Below are positions 1 to 11,444 of a stretch of DNA of 64,000 nt, piece by piece. The DNA lies in assembly GCF_018687715.1 (NCBI RefSeq), contig NC_056758.1, positions 24,206,501 through 24,270,500 on the forward strand, given 5' to 3'. Position 1 is the first letter of the stretch; each line of letters opens with the position of its first letter. The translations under genes were made by a program, and so were the position numbers. This DNA comes from Carya illinoinensis (Eukaryota > Streptophyta > Magnoliopsida > Fagales > Juglandaceae). The notes beneath the pieces were generated by a model that saw only the letters and a program-made list of their open reading frames with translations, was not told where the DNA came from and ran no database searches.

Positions 1-2167
1 ATTTTATATAAATATTAATATCTAAAATTTTTAGTAGCCACATTATAGTTAACATCTCCAAAAAGTAAGACTACACACTAACAAAAGTTTCAATATTTTT
101 TAGATATTAACATTTAATAATATAAATATTACAATCATAACAATAACAAACATAAACTAATAAGTATATTGTATTTAAATAGATTATACTGGTTGATTGT
201 GGGTAAAGAGTGTTGGCCCATTATTGATATGTTTATTAATTGTGTTTTATTGAATCGACCAATTTTGACTCGAATTAATTTATATAAAATTCAAACCTGT
301 GATCATGGGTCACATGGATGAATCTAATTAAGGAGGCAAGGGAAATTTAGATATTTTCATTAGTTTATTCAAAAGTTGTGTACCAAAAAAAATGGTGTGT
401 AATATATCATTAGATATGCCACTAAGATTGGCTTCAGACTTCATAGCATTAAGTTAAGTCCTTTTATTTTTATTTTTATAAATAACAAGATAACAATCTT
501 CATTGCAAACTGAACAACATAAAGAGTTGCAACTTGGCATCATGCCAAACAATTCGGGACACACTTTCGGGACCTGAATTCCACCAAACTGTTAAACTCT
601 CTCTCTCTCTTGATATCTCTTTGTGAATTTGCTACGTTCTTTAGAAGAGGGTACTAGACAGAGGAGGAGGTGGAGGAGATAATAGGAATGGAGTCTCAAC
701 AGAGTCTTCTTACATTTAATCGTGAGCCTTAACTCACTCGGTATAGTTAAAATTTTATTCACAAGTACATCAATTCGAGAAAGGAGAGGCTTCAAGAACA
801 TACGCATCGAGGAGCAAGAAGTTGTGCTTTGGGGTTGGCTGGGTCAATAGCAACACAAATTTCAAGGGTGACAAAGCAACCAGAATTAGGCCAAAAAGAT
901 GGTGGTGTTTCATAGCAAAATCAATGGAAGAAAAATATAGATCTCTTGGAGCTTACTGAGAAGAAATGGATGCCGTGTGTGGTGGATTTGGGTGGCTGAG
1001 CTGTTATGGAAACTCATCTGTGGTATATTGGAGAAGAACTGAGATGAGTAAAATGGTTTGTGTTGTTATACTTATGAAAACAAAGGAGAGGAAAATCTCA
1101 TTCCTTCTCAACGTGATGGAGAGATCGCATCTTGAGTTTTCCTGCAAATCTCATTCCTGTATTGGATTACTTTCTTGTCCATTACTCAGTGGGGATGATC
1201 ATTTGGGTTTATCCTACAAACCCAAAACCCCAAGTGCCATGATGGCTGTGAAGCCAGATGATCATGAGGACTCTCACCACAACTCGTTAAAAGGAATGGG
1301 TTGGGAAGACAGAGGAGTTGGGTTACTTCGGCAGTGAGCTCGTTGAAGAACATGTTGATTGGGGAAACTGGAAAAGGATTGGGTTGGGAAGATAGAGGGA
1401 ATGGAGGTAACGGGGAATGAGGAAGAGAATGGGAAGGATAGCTAGGGTTTCAGATTGCTTAAAACATGACTTTAGCGGATTGAAACTGGAATTTCACGGG
1501 TTTGACTTGACAATATGTGTAAACCTCATTTTATTGGTCAGGTTAGTACAAGTCATTCGAGCGGATCGGGTCTGCGGGTTTTCTGCCCAGGCCTAGTTTG
1601 TAATAAAAGAATATTAGATGTAAACTCTTTTAATCCTAAATATGTTTTCTTCTCCATAAGTCATGACTTTATAGTAAGTTTATTTATTGAAAGAACATTG
1701 AGATCAATTTGCATATTAAATATTTTTATTTTGTATTCTACATTCAGATAAACTTACTATATTATGCACGCTTTTAAGTAATCTTTGAATTTTTATTACC
1801 TAAGAATTTTTATATATTCTTCGGCTCCTACATAAATCTTGACTTCATTTTTGACAAGTCATGTCACATATTGTCATCCTTTATAAATATAAAATATACA
1901 ATATATTTATCATATTTCCATCGACGAACCAACTAGATACTGGCATATATAAAGAGAAAACTTCTATTTATAAATTGGTGTGAAGGAAACACAGTCTACA
2001 TAATTGATATAATAAGATTTGAACAAATTTAAAATTTTTAATATTTTAAGTTAAATTATACCATGTAAAAAGCATAATTGATTATCTTCCGTTTTGATTT
2101 ATAAATAAAAGAAAGTCTAGGGCACATTTTGTGAGAGTAGGCGTTGAGTTTTGTGTATTATAATTTA
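1..2167. other. AT-rich intergenic DNA, no gene recognised
   Basis: No coding region with a recognisable domain is visible on either strand. An open frame at 966-1337 (+) has no motif I know. A GC-richer patch near 1555-1600 looks like the end of a dispersed repeat but has no partner end that I could find. Confidence 0.6.
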
Positions 2168-2546
2168 GGACTTGTTTAGTTATATAGATGAAATGAGATG
2201 AAAAATTTGTGAATAGTAGTAAGATAGTTTATGAATAGTAGTGAAATAGTTTGAATTAGAATGTTTTATGAGGTTTTGTGAAAGGAGAGAAAAAGTTGAA
2301 TAAAAATATTATAAAGTTAAAATATTATTAGAATATAATTTTTTTTTGAGATTTAAAAAAGTTAAATTATTTTTTGCATTTTGTTTGAAAATTTAAAAAA
2401 GTTGTAATGGTTAGGTAATGATTAGATGAAAAAGTTAAAAAATTAAAAATTTGAAATTAAAAAATGTATGCATTTGAATGATGTCTAAATGTTAATATAG
2501 AATGAGATGAGATAGATTGAGACCATTTATAAAACTAAACAGAGCC
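2168..2546. mobile_element. Tourist-like (PIF/Harbinger) MITE
   Basis: The ends form an imperfect inverted repeat: GGACTTGTTTAGTTAT on the left, and GGCTCTGTTTAGTTTT when the right end is reverse-complemented. TTA lies directly outside both ends (2165-2167 and 2547-2549), the 3-bp duplication typical of PIF/Harbinger elements. The interior is AT-rich with no coding capacity, so it depends on a transposase elsewhere. Confidence 0.7.
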
Positions 2547-2549
2547 TTA

Positions 2550-2660
2550 GGGGATGTTTGGATAGTATGTTGAGATGAAATGAAAATTAAAAGTTGAATA
2601 AAATGTTATTAGAATATTATTTTTATTTTGAGATTTGAAAAAGTTGAATTATTTTTTGTG
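2550..2660. mobile_element. Truncated Tourist-like MITE abutting the previous one
   Basis: It starts GGGGATGTTTGGATAG directly after the shared TTA and repeats the internal theme of the neighbouring MITE (GTTGAATAAAAT, TTTGAGATTTGAAAAAG). It stops without a matching right end near 2660. Either a MITE targeted the edge of another, or a tandem pair lost one end. Confidence 0.5.
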
Positions 2661-2829
2661 AAACTTAGCCTGAAACACGTAAAAGTGAGCAAAATCGTTG
2701 AGTATGTATATTTGGGTGAGTGATTTTTATTTTTATTTTTATCGAGTTATATTAGTTCATGTGTCTTTGAGCTCTTAGAAATTTAGCAGACTTCATCGTT
2801 TCACTTAGCTTTGAGATCTTGGTAGCATT

Positions 2830-3690
2830 TTTTTTTTTTTTTGAGAAATATACTTCATTGCATACATCAAACGAAGTTACAACTGTGACTTAACAAGTAA
2901 GCCAACTAACGCAACTGCTCAGGAGCTTCCCCGCACACAAGGTAACGGACATTGTCTTAACTTCTAACAAGCTCTGTAAGACCAGAGACGAGGACCCCTC
3001 CAACCTCCAAAGAGGCAGAAAGCGGGATACAACTGCCATGAACAAACAGTCCACTAGCATTCAACTACACTAAACCTAGAAACTGACAAACCAAACGAAA
3101 CAAAAAACTAACAACAACAAAACAAAACAACCACAAGCACGCCATGAGCTCTAGCGGCACATCCTCCACAGGCACTCGGCCACGAGCCTCCACGAGACGA
3201 GCACCCAGCTTGCGTACGGATCACAGAAACCCCCTCAGCGGAGGCCGGCCATACGACCACCGGCCATAACATCGCCCGCCGCTCTCAGCCTTGCCTCAGA
3301 TTGAGCCCCACAAAAACTCATAACCACACCGTGGACTTCACAAGAAACAAACAGAACAACCCAATAACTAACAGGAACCACGGCGGCAAAGGCCGTGCAA
3401 ATCACCGACACAAAAAACCAACACCAAAAAGCGAAAACGGAAAACACCCACACCGGTGACACCAACCAACAATGGCAGAGAACATGCAAAGGGACAACCG
3501 GACGCCGAACAAAAAATGAAAAACAGAGCATAAACAATCGGCAAACAGAGGCTGAGCTCGACTCAAAAACTAACTCTAGGAGGAGCACCGCCATTCGGAA
3601 ACATGAAGAACCGGAGACTGAGGATCCGAAGAAGCCTAGAAACTCATCTGCAGGTGGTCCCTTGAAGGCGCATGACAGCCACACGCCGCA
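2830..3690 (-). mobile_element. Poly(A) retroposon, non-autonomous, LINE-mobilised
   Basis: A poly-T tract at the left edge is the poly(A) tail of a minus-strand insert. The 17-bp sequence GAGATCTTGGTAGCATT flanks it at 2813-2829 and 3691-3707, a clear target-site duplication of L1-type retrotransposition. The body is GC-rich beside AT-rich flanks and encodes no recognisable reverse transcriptase. A 165-codon minus frame (3235-3732) runs past the insert's 5' edge, so it is probably not a real gene. Its last 120 bases closely resemble the tail of the retroposon at 60526-61576, while the bodies differ. Confidence 0.8.
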
Positions 3691-3707
3691 GAGATCTTGG
3701 TAGCATT

Positions 3708-4239
3708 GATCATGGCTTGAAAACCACGCCATTTATTGACGATATACCCTTTCATTTTATCCATTCCTTTCCTCCCAATTGGTCGCTCCAAGCGTTTTGT
3801 ATGCTCTTTTTCCTCTAACCTACTTCTTGGGCCATTCTTTACCCTTCGACTCAACTTTAGGCCCAACATGGATAATGATTTAAATACCTCCCAAACACCA
3901 CCCTACTACAAACTCAGTGAAACTCTTCCCGGACATAGAATTTGATTTTATTTTATAATGAAAGGAAAAATAAATAAATAAATCAATTTTTGAACCATGA
4001 ATTTGCCTCTCCATCTGAAACGGAACATCAACTCCCATAAGGATAGACCCTTGGCCGCGGTTATCCAACTTTCCTTCCATCATCTCCGGAATGGAACCAA
4101 GGACTTATAAGCCAAACCTTTTATCCCCGAAGCACAAACTCAATCCTCAACATTCGACTTCTACACATTCAAACACTCCCCATGAAAGGATAGCATAAGC
4201 TGCCCACTATGCGAAACTCTTTAGAATGGTGGAACATAT

Positions 4240-4274
<35 letters not shown>

Positions 4275-4511
4275 CAAAAAATATGGAAAAACTCCCTATG
4301 ACTTTTATATCTAACTGCACATTTCAAAATTGTAAATATTATTTCTCGTTTCGGAAACATCGCACTCATAGAATGGCATAATCCCTTCAACCCACCACAC
4401 ACAAAACTTGTATGAACTCCCTAGGAGACCAAAAAATACCTTGTTTGTAGTTAAAATCCATAACAAATAAAAACAATTGACCTGTCTCAATTGAAAGCCC
4501 AAATTATTGAA
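3708..4511. other. Intergenic, no gene recognised
   Basis: Mixed AT-rich sequence with a TC microsatellite. Short open frames on both strands have no recognisable domain. Confidence 0.5.
4243..4272. repeat. (TC)n microsatellite
   Basis: About 15 uninterrupted TC dinucleotides. Confidence 0.9.
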
Positions 4512-4580
4512 CTAGCAAAAGAACCCTCCCAAGCCTAGAAAATTTCTTCCCAAAAGAAAACAATATATTGGACCCCTTTC
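4512..4580 (-). other. Last piece of a split minus-strand open frame
   Basis: With the copia element (4586-29124) and one AACCA copy removed, this stretch continues in frame from 29125-29223 and ends at a stop. Product unknown. It may be a broken host exon or a chance frame. Confidence 0.25.
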
Positions 4581-4585
4581 AACCA

Positions 4586-4949
4586 TGTCACAATTTGAGG
4601 AAAAGAGATGAATAAAAAACAGAAGAGAAAACAATTGTGAGAGAACCACTTTGATTCTCATTGAAAATTCCAAGGGTATACAAGGCAGTATATGTATATA
4701 CATTGAGCTGGTATAATATTATACAAAGAATAAGGAATATTTTATCTACAATGTGTCATACTCTACTACAATGTAGAATTGAGGTAGGCCAATGTAGTGG
4801 CCATTGACATAGGACAAAATCAGCAATAGATTGGTAGTGGAGTAGAGTTACTGTGTAGCCTCCAAAATAACAGAAGAAGAATTATCTTCTGTGTCTTGGA
4901 TGTAGGGAATAACAGATGCCTCATTCTTCTTCTTTGGTATTTCTTGAGA
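4586..4949 (-). repeat. Copia 3' LTR
   Basis: Matches 28747-29124 along its length (364 against 378 bp). The minus-strand end is TGTGACA and the start is TCTCAAGAAATACC, directly after the polypurine tract. Both LTRs start TC rather than the usual TG. Confidence 0.85.
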
Positions 4950-4957
4950 CTCCCCCT
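4950..4957 (-). other. Copia polypurine tract
   Basis: Reads AGGGGGAG on the minus strand, immediately before the 3' LTR. This is the expected plus-strand priming site of reverse transcription. Confidence 0.75.
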
Positions 4958-5905
4958 CAAGATGGGCATAGATGTTTAAGGTGCCCGTCTTGGACATTAA
5001 GGAATGAAACAAGGGAGCTGGCAAAGAGCCCTTGTGAAAAGATCAGCTAATGAAAACTTGGAGGCCACATGGATAGGTGCAATGATTCCAGCTATGACCT
5101 TCTCTTGCACAAAATGAAAATCCAATTCCACATGTTTGGTTCTTTCATGGAAAATTGAATTTTTGGTGAAGTGGATGGCTGATTGACTGTCACAGTAAAG
5201 TTGGACATGTTGTGAATGTGCGATGTTATAGTTCTTCAAGAGCTCATTCAGCTAAACAATTTCATAGCTTGCACATGGCAGTGCTCGATATTCTGCTTCC
5301 GATGAATATCATGATACAGTAGCCTGTTTCTTTGATTTCCAGCTGATCATTGAATCACCAACAAATATACAAAAATAGTCATAGATCTCCTAGTCTCAGG
5401 GCAAGCTGCCCAATCTGAATCACTATATCCTTCAGTTTCAATAAAGATTTTGAAGAGAAGAAAATTCCCTGCCTAACTGAACCTTTGAGATACTTAAGTA
5501 TTCTATGAGCTGCAACAAGGCGTGCTTAAGTTAGTTTATCTAGAAATTGACTAAGCACATTGACAACATAGGTTATGTTAGGTCTTGTGATAGTCAAATA
5601 GATGAGTCTTCCTACTAGCTTTCTATATGCAATGATATTTGATAGTAAGTCACTTGAGGAGTGTGTTAACTTGTGGTTTGGGTCCATGGGAGTATGAATA
5701 GTTTTGCATCCAAGTAGACCAGCACTCTCAAGGACTTCCAATGTATATTTTCGTTCGCACACATGAATGCCACTTGCTGACCTAGCAATTTCTAATCCTA
5801 GAAAATACTTTAGATGTCCCAAGTCTCGGATCTTGAATTGGCTATGCAAGTGGTCTTTGACAGTTTTATGGCCTCCAAACTATTACTCCCCAAAATAATA
5901 TTATC
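4958..5905 (-). pseudogene. Copia RT C-terminal half and RNase H
   Basis: The stretch 5526-5849 carries the conserved RT segment after the active site (DLGHLKYFLGLEIA). The stretch 4997-5239 carries RNase H with CDSQSAIH and HERTKHVELD. Stops and shifts separate them (5240-5525). It continues from the RT N-terminal half at 7936-8664, and the solo LTR between them splits the catalytic motif. Nonfunctional. Confidence 0.85.
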
Positions 5906-7930
5906 TGTGATGATCCGTTTTTACGTGTATTTTCACTGAAGGAGTTGTTTTTAATTTAATTAATATAATAGTCTTTTTATTTTAAATTATTGTATTTTAA
6001 ATTAGTTTTTATTTTATTTGATGTGGTGTTTAATTTATTTTAGTCGTTTTATGTTTTTAAAATCGTTTTCGGCGGATCAGTTTTTAGATTCCGGAGTGAG
6101 GACTGGACCTCATTTCTTTTCCCTCATCATTTCTTTTTCTTTTCTCTTTTTTTTTTCTTTTTCCTTTTCTTTCCTTTTTTTTCTTTTTCTTTTTTCTTCT
6201 TCTTCTTTCTTCTTCTCTCTCCTCGCACGCCCTAACACCCCTCATTCCCTCTTCCCATCGCCGTTAGCCTTCACCGCCCAGACCCGCTACTCGCCGGCGA
6301 CGTGGCCGACACAGCCACTGGCATTCGAATCCCCTCCGGCCGGCGCACCACCCCACCAAATATCTCCCCCATCCGGCCAGCCGTTAGCCACCTAGAGCCA
6401 TTTCTTTCCGCATGGATTTTTGCTGTTTCCGGCCCCGTCGCTCTACCTCCTGCCACCATCTCTTCACAACTTCTTCCTCTACCTCTTGCTGACCTAACCC
6501 ACCTAATTTCAGCCCCGATCCGTTGCCAGAGCAGCTCCCACGAGCTCATCTCCGTTCAGCCCATTTTTGGCCTTCCACTGCCGTTTCCACCGCCATCCAC
6601 GACCAAAACTCACTTCCTTTGACTTCATAAACATCTCAAGACCATTCCCTATCAATTTCGTGTCTTGGGTTGTCGCCGTTCAAAAGTGGGTAATTTATTA
6701 CCCACGGCCATAGTATAAAATACATTGTTATGTTGCTTTTCCTCCGCCCTTTGCAACGCCGCGAGCTTTCAAAAAATACCGTATAGCGCTGTAAGTATTT
6801 TTCAAACTCTACTTTTAGATTTAAATATATTTTGCTCTTACAATAAATATTATTTGATTGGTTGGTTGATTCCGGACTGATTTCGAGGAGTTTGGGGGTC
6901 GGATGGATTGAGGACGGAGTTGATTGATTTGGCTGTTTGTGCTTGGTTGGTTGTTTTGTGCATTGATGTTGCATTTATATGGTGCATGCATGTGCATTTT
7001 ATTTAATTGAGAAAATCATGTTTTGTTGGCGTAAATAGAATTTCGGGTGTGTGTGTATCACGACCCCAAGCCGAGATGAGGTATTATCTCGGTGGAGCTC
7101 CTCTGTTCACTCGGGAGCGTAATATACTGAGTGATGTCCCCTGAGTTGTTGTTGGGCGACAACGGGAGTGGGCGGGATGGTAATGCTCCTCGTACCGACT
7201 CCGTAGCCCTTCGTTGGCGAGGGCTAGAGGATGCTTGGCTACGAACGGGCGAGGCGCGGAATTGGGCATCACTCGTTTAGGTGTCACACGCGTGGTCGTT
7301 ACCTGCGGTGTGGCACAGGAGCCAGGGTGTGCGGATGATCCTTAAGGGAGGTCATGGTGCATACAGATTAATTAGTTTTTGGATATGAGTTGGATTTGGG
7401 CCAAATGAGACTTTTGACGAGATTTGGAAGATAATATGTTTTTGGGGCCAAATGGGATTTTTTGGCGTGCGTGGAAAAATATGGTTTTAAGGGACATGTG
7501 CATTGCATTCTTTCATGCATGTTGTTTGAATTAATATATTTTTATCTAGTGGTGTTTGGATTTTACTTACTTGCGGCAGCATTTTTGGTACCGTAGATTT
7601 TGGTGTAGAGATCGAAGAGGAGGAGGAGGTTGAGCCCGAGGATGCGGCTTCGCCGGAGTATTGAGTGGAAGTTAATGTCTTGTTGTTGGATTTGAATAAT
7701 ACTTGTAGTTTGTAATATTTTAATATGTATGTTTTGAACAGCTTTGTATTAAACTAAGAAAAATTCTGGTACTTAGTTATGACTTTTGTTATCCGTTGTG
7801 TGTTTCTTTTTGCACATTTGTTACTTTTACACATACTTGGCACTCGTCGATAGGGTGGTGACCCATGTTGTCATCATCCGGACGTCTCATTTTTCCTGCG
7901 TCTGTATGTGGGGATTTGTGGGGCATCACA
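5906..7930 (+). mobile_element. Solo LTR, chromovirus family (family 1)
   Basis: Starts TGTGATGATCC and ends GGGCATCACA, with a perfect TTATC duplication outside (5901-5905 and 7931-7935). It aligns over its length with the 3' LTR of the chromovirus at 39578-41663, so it is the product of LTR-LTR recombination that removed an internal region. Family hallmarks are a long T/C-rich tract, then a GC-rich stretch, a GCGCTGTAAGTATTT motif (GTAAGTA at 6791-6797), and near the end an acidic frame at 7605-7664 ending in TGA. Confidence 0.9.
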
Positions 7931-7935
7931 TTATC

Positions 7936-8664
7936 AACATATACAAGAAGTGCCACAAAACCCTGCTTGTCATTCTTGGTAAAGAGAGAATAGTCTGATT
8001 TTGACTGACAAAAACCCATGACAAGAAAATAAGCTGTGAATTTTGAATTCCATTGCCTAGAGGCCTGTTTCAAGCCATATAAGGACTTGTGGAGCTTGCA
8101 AACAAGTTTATGAGCTTTGGATTGAGACTCACCCTTGAGCTGGCAACTTGGTGGAAGCTCTATGTAAATATCTTCCTGAAGGTCACCATGGAGGAATGCA
8201 TTGTGGACATATAATTGTTCTAAGTACCAACCAAAAAATGTAGCCAAAGCAAGAAACACACGGACAACAGTCATTTTTGTTGTTGGGCTAAATGTTTCTT
8301 GATAGTCAAATCCCTCTCTTTGTGTATAACCTTTAGCTACATGCCTTGCCTTGTGCTTATCAATGATGCCATCTAATTTTAGTTTGGTTTTGTAAACATA
8401 CTTATAACCAATTTGCTTATTTCTAGGGGGCAAGGGCACAATGGACCAAGTGTCATTTGCCTTGAGAGCCTTCAACTTAGCTGCTATAGCAGCTTGCCAA
8501 TACTCATGAACCATAGCTTCCTCATAATTCTTTGGTTCTGAGATAAGTTTGAGTGACAATGCATAGGCTTGATGTGAAGAGGAAAGGTGCTTGTATGAAA
8601 GGTGATGTGATATGGGATGTTTAGTGGAAGAGGAACATGGATAAGATGGAGATGAGTTGGTCAC
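7936..8664 (-). pseudogene. Copia RT N-terminal half
   Basis: Contains the copia RT start (W-x-A-A-I-A-A-K-L-K-A-L near 8500), KARHVAKGYTQ, and the LYGLKQA block before the palm. It ends at YVD, next to the solo LTR insertion. The fourth residue of the usual YVDD, supplied by the duplicated bases, is N. The frame is open for most of its length, so this was once a functional copy. The part of the open frame below 7931 belongs to the solo LTR. Confidence 0.88.
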
Positions 8665-9805
8665 AAGTTGGCAAGGGTAATCATGAAGATAAGAAGGTGT
8701 ATGTTTGATTTTGCCAAACTTGCAAAGTGGAGTGTATGGTGAGGGTATGGGTGAAGGTGATATAGTAGGGTCTTTAGGTGGATTGAGTGAGAGAGAGGGA
8801 GAAGTGGAGGACCCTGATTGAGAGGGAGAATGAAGGGAAGGGTCTGTAGAGAAATGGGTGTGTTGCGTTCATTAGTGATTTGGAGGGAAGTGTTTTGTGC
8901 ATATTCTTGAGGATAGCATATTTGATTAGGCAATGCAGGAGGAATGGTGACATTTTGTGGGTTTGGAGGAGGTGTAAATTCTTAGAATCTATGTTTTTGA
9001 AAGGAAACTCAGATTCTAAAAACACTACATCTTGAGAGAAAAAAGTGTGATGACTATGAAGGTTATACACTTTATATCCCTTAACTCCTACTGGATATCC
9101 AAGGAAGAGACATTTCTGAGCTCTTGGATCTAGTTTAATCCTACTGTGTTTGAGTGTAGAAACAAAACAAAGACATCCAAAGATTCTTAAATGATTGTAA
9201 GAAGGCTTAGATGAAAACAACACTTCATATGGAGATTTGTTATGAACGATGGGTGAAGGTATTCTGTTGATCAAATGTGTAGTTGTTCAAACTGCATCGC
9301 CCCAAATTTTTGTGGGAAGTGAGGCTTGAATGAGTAGGGCTCGAGCAACAATGATCAAATGTTGTTGCTTTCTTTTCACAACTTCATTTTGTTGTGGTGT
9401 GTACACATATGTTTTTTAATGTAGAATCCCATGGGAATTAAAGAAATCAGACATATGAAACTCCAATCCATTATCAGTTCTAACATTTTTAACCTTGGAG
9501 TTGAATTGAGTTTGAATCATAAGGATAAAAGATTGCAAGAGGGATTGAGTTTCTAATTTCAATTGCATCAGGTATACCCATATGACTCGACTAAAGTCAT
9601 CAATAGTTAAGAAGTAATGATAGCCCTGCAAGGATGCTTGAGAATATGGTCTCCAAATGTCACAATGAACAAGTTCAAAAACATAATTAGTAGAAGTAAT
9701 GCTTGATTGAAATGGAAGACGTTTTTGTTTAGATAAAGAGCAAATAGAACAATGTGCTTGATCACAGCCTTTTACATTAGGACAAGAGTAATGAATTAAA
9801 TTCAT
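8665..9805 (-). pseudogene. Copia integrase
   Basis: The stretch 9416-9805 has the integrase zinc-binding tail (H...C-x2-C) and the start of the catalytic core (VHCDIW, TIDDFSR, RTDNGLEF). The stretch 8774-9274 continues with the core end and the conserved FGCLCFV and KCLFLGYP blocks. The frame is broken near 9275-9415 by stops and again at the 3' side. It would have inserted the element's cDNA into host DNA. Confidence 0.87.
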
Positions 9806-10313
9806 TCTTTGGTTGGAGAGATGTCCTAATCTAAGGTGCCAAACATAAAAAAACTGTTCATTGACAACATTACAAGCTGAAACATTTGAGAGCTTTGATA
9901 GGGTCCTAGGAAGCTGTTAAGAGGTACTAGCCAAGATAGTTTGAAGGTAGAAAATATAGGTCATGATTGAGTTTAGCTAATCCAATCGTCATCCATGAAG
10001 GGATGACCCATATAAAGCAAAACTTATCTAAGAAAATGAGGCAAATAAGAGGGTTAAGAATGAGTTTACTGATAGACAATAGATTGATTTTGAATGAAAG
10101 GACACACAAGACTCTCGTGAGAATGATGGACTCTGAGAGATGGACATCTTCTATATGTGTGACCTCAACTCGTGTCCCATTTGGCAACTGGGCTGATGTC
10201 TTGACAGTGCAAGTGACAGTTGTAAGAAAGGATGGAGAACAGACTATGTGGTTTGTTGCTCCAGTGTTAATGATCCAAGGGGTGTTGGCATGTTCATGTG
10301 ATTGATGATGCAC
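9806..10313 (-). pseudogene. Copia protease and GAG-pre-integrase region
   Basis: The stretch 9927-10313 has an aspartic protease start WIINTGATNH, where D of the usual DTGA triad is replaced by N, and a following SISKL-type block. The pre-integrase hallmark WHLRLGH lies near 9815-9840 on the minus strand. The changed catalytic residue and the break between the two parts mark it as dead. Confidence 0.82.
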
Positions 10314-10559
10314 ATGTAATGAATGGTGATTTGTGTAAAAAATGGATGATTATGAAATAGCAAATGAGCAAGAAGGTATACCTGCCTTGATTAAATGAGC
10401 CATGGTGTGCATATGAGGGTCATTGCTCGAGTATGAGGTGGCTTTGATGGGCTGAGATGTTTCTTGAGATGATTGCTTATGAGTTGGTTGTGGTGTTTGA
10501 TTATTGACCAATGCCATGAGCTGCTGAATCTAAGATTGTGAGCGTGTTAAATTTGGGGC

Positions 10560-11439
10560 TTTCATCATTCCCTTTTCCTAGGCTTGAGACACCACCTAGT
10601 TAGTTAAATGAGCAGCAGAGACGTTTTGATTGTTAAGGTATCCTGGTTTATGCTTTATGAACTTAAAATTTGGTGGAAATCCTATTAACCTATAGCACTT
10701 GTCACGGCTGTGTCCAGATTTTCCACAGTGTCCAGAATTGAGCTTAGGCATCTCCTTTTTCTTAGACTGGTTGTTAAAGACTACCAAAGCTGAAGATTCA
10801 ATTTTTGGTATTGCTACAATTCGTGCGTACCTCTGCCTTTCTTCTTATAGAATCAAGGAAAAGGCCTTGTCTATGGAGGGAACAGGACTCAAGAGGATAA
10901 CTTGCCCTCTAATACTCTCATAAGAATCATTTAGCCCTATAAGGAATTTGAAAACATTATTAGACTGTTGAACTTCACCTACTGAGTTCAAGGCTTTAAA
11001 AGTGCAAAGGCCACATGAGCAGCAAGGCACAGGTCTGTAGATGTTGAGCTCTTCCCATATTGCATTCAGTTGAGTGAAATACTCATTAACAGTTTGAGTT
11101 CCTTGCACGATGGTTCCAAGTTTCTGTTGAAGCTGGTGGATCTTGGCATTATTTGGCTGAGCAGAATGCACCTTCAGCTTATCCCACACTACCTTAGCTC
11201 AGCTGATATAGAGGACATTCAAAGCTATTTCTTTGGATATTGAGTTAAGAAGCCATGAAAGAATGATGTTGTTACATCTAAACCATGGAAGATATAAGGG
11301 ATTAGTCAACTTTGGGGTAGTGATGGTTCCATCCTAGAACCCAAGTTTATTTTTGATTGAAATGGATAGGGTGAATGAACGATTCTAGGAGAGGTATTTT
11401 GCTTGTAAGAGATGGGGAGACAATCATAGAATTAGCATT
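10560..11439 (-). pseudogene. Copia gag, main part
   Basis: The stretch 10596-10787 has a CCHC knuckle (C-G-K-S-G-H-S-R-D-K-C). The stretch 10845-11189 has the UBN2-type gag core (MWDKLKV, GTQTVNEYFTQL, FLIGLNDSYESIRGQ). The N-terminal part (11190-11439) is broken by stops. Further upstream coding sequence lies beyond the solo LTR at 12746-12784 and then beyond the large insertion at 28570-28660. Confidence 0.82.
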
Positions 11440-11444
11440 GTCAT

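Noticed and set aside
966..1337. Open frame of 123 codons on the plus strand
   Set aside because: No known motif, no clear gene structure around it, and it lies in AT-rich DNA with similar chance frames.
1530..1600. GC-rich patch with CTGCCCAGGCCTAG, like the end of some hAT-type repeats
   Set aside because: No partner end or duplication was found.
3235..3732. 165-codon minus frame in the first retroposon
   Set aside because: It extends outside the insert past its target duplication and is not shared by the second retroposon.
6018..6395. Phe/Ser/Pro-rich plus frames in this and the other family 1 LTRs
   Set aside because: They translate the T/C tract and GC-rich block. Their length and frame change freely between copies.
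7789..7935. Extension of the copia RT frame into 7789-7930
   Set aside because: These bases belong to the solo LTR. The real RT continues at 5905.
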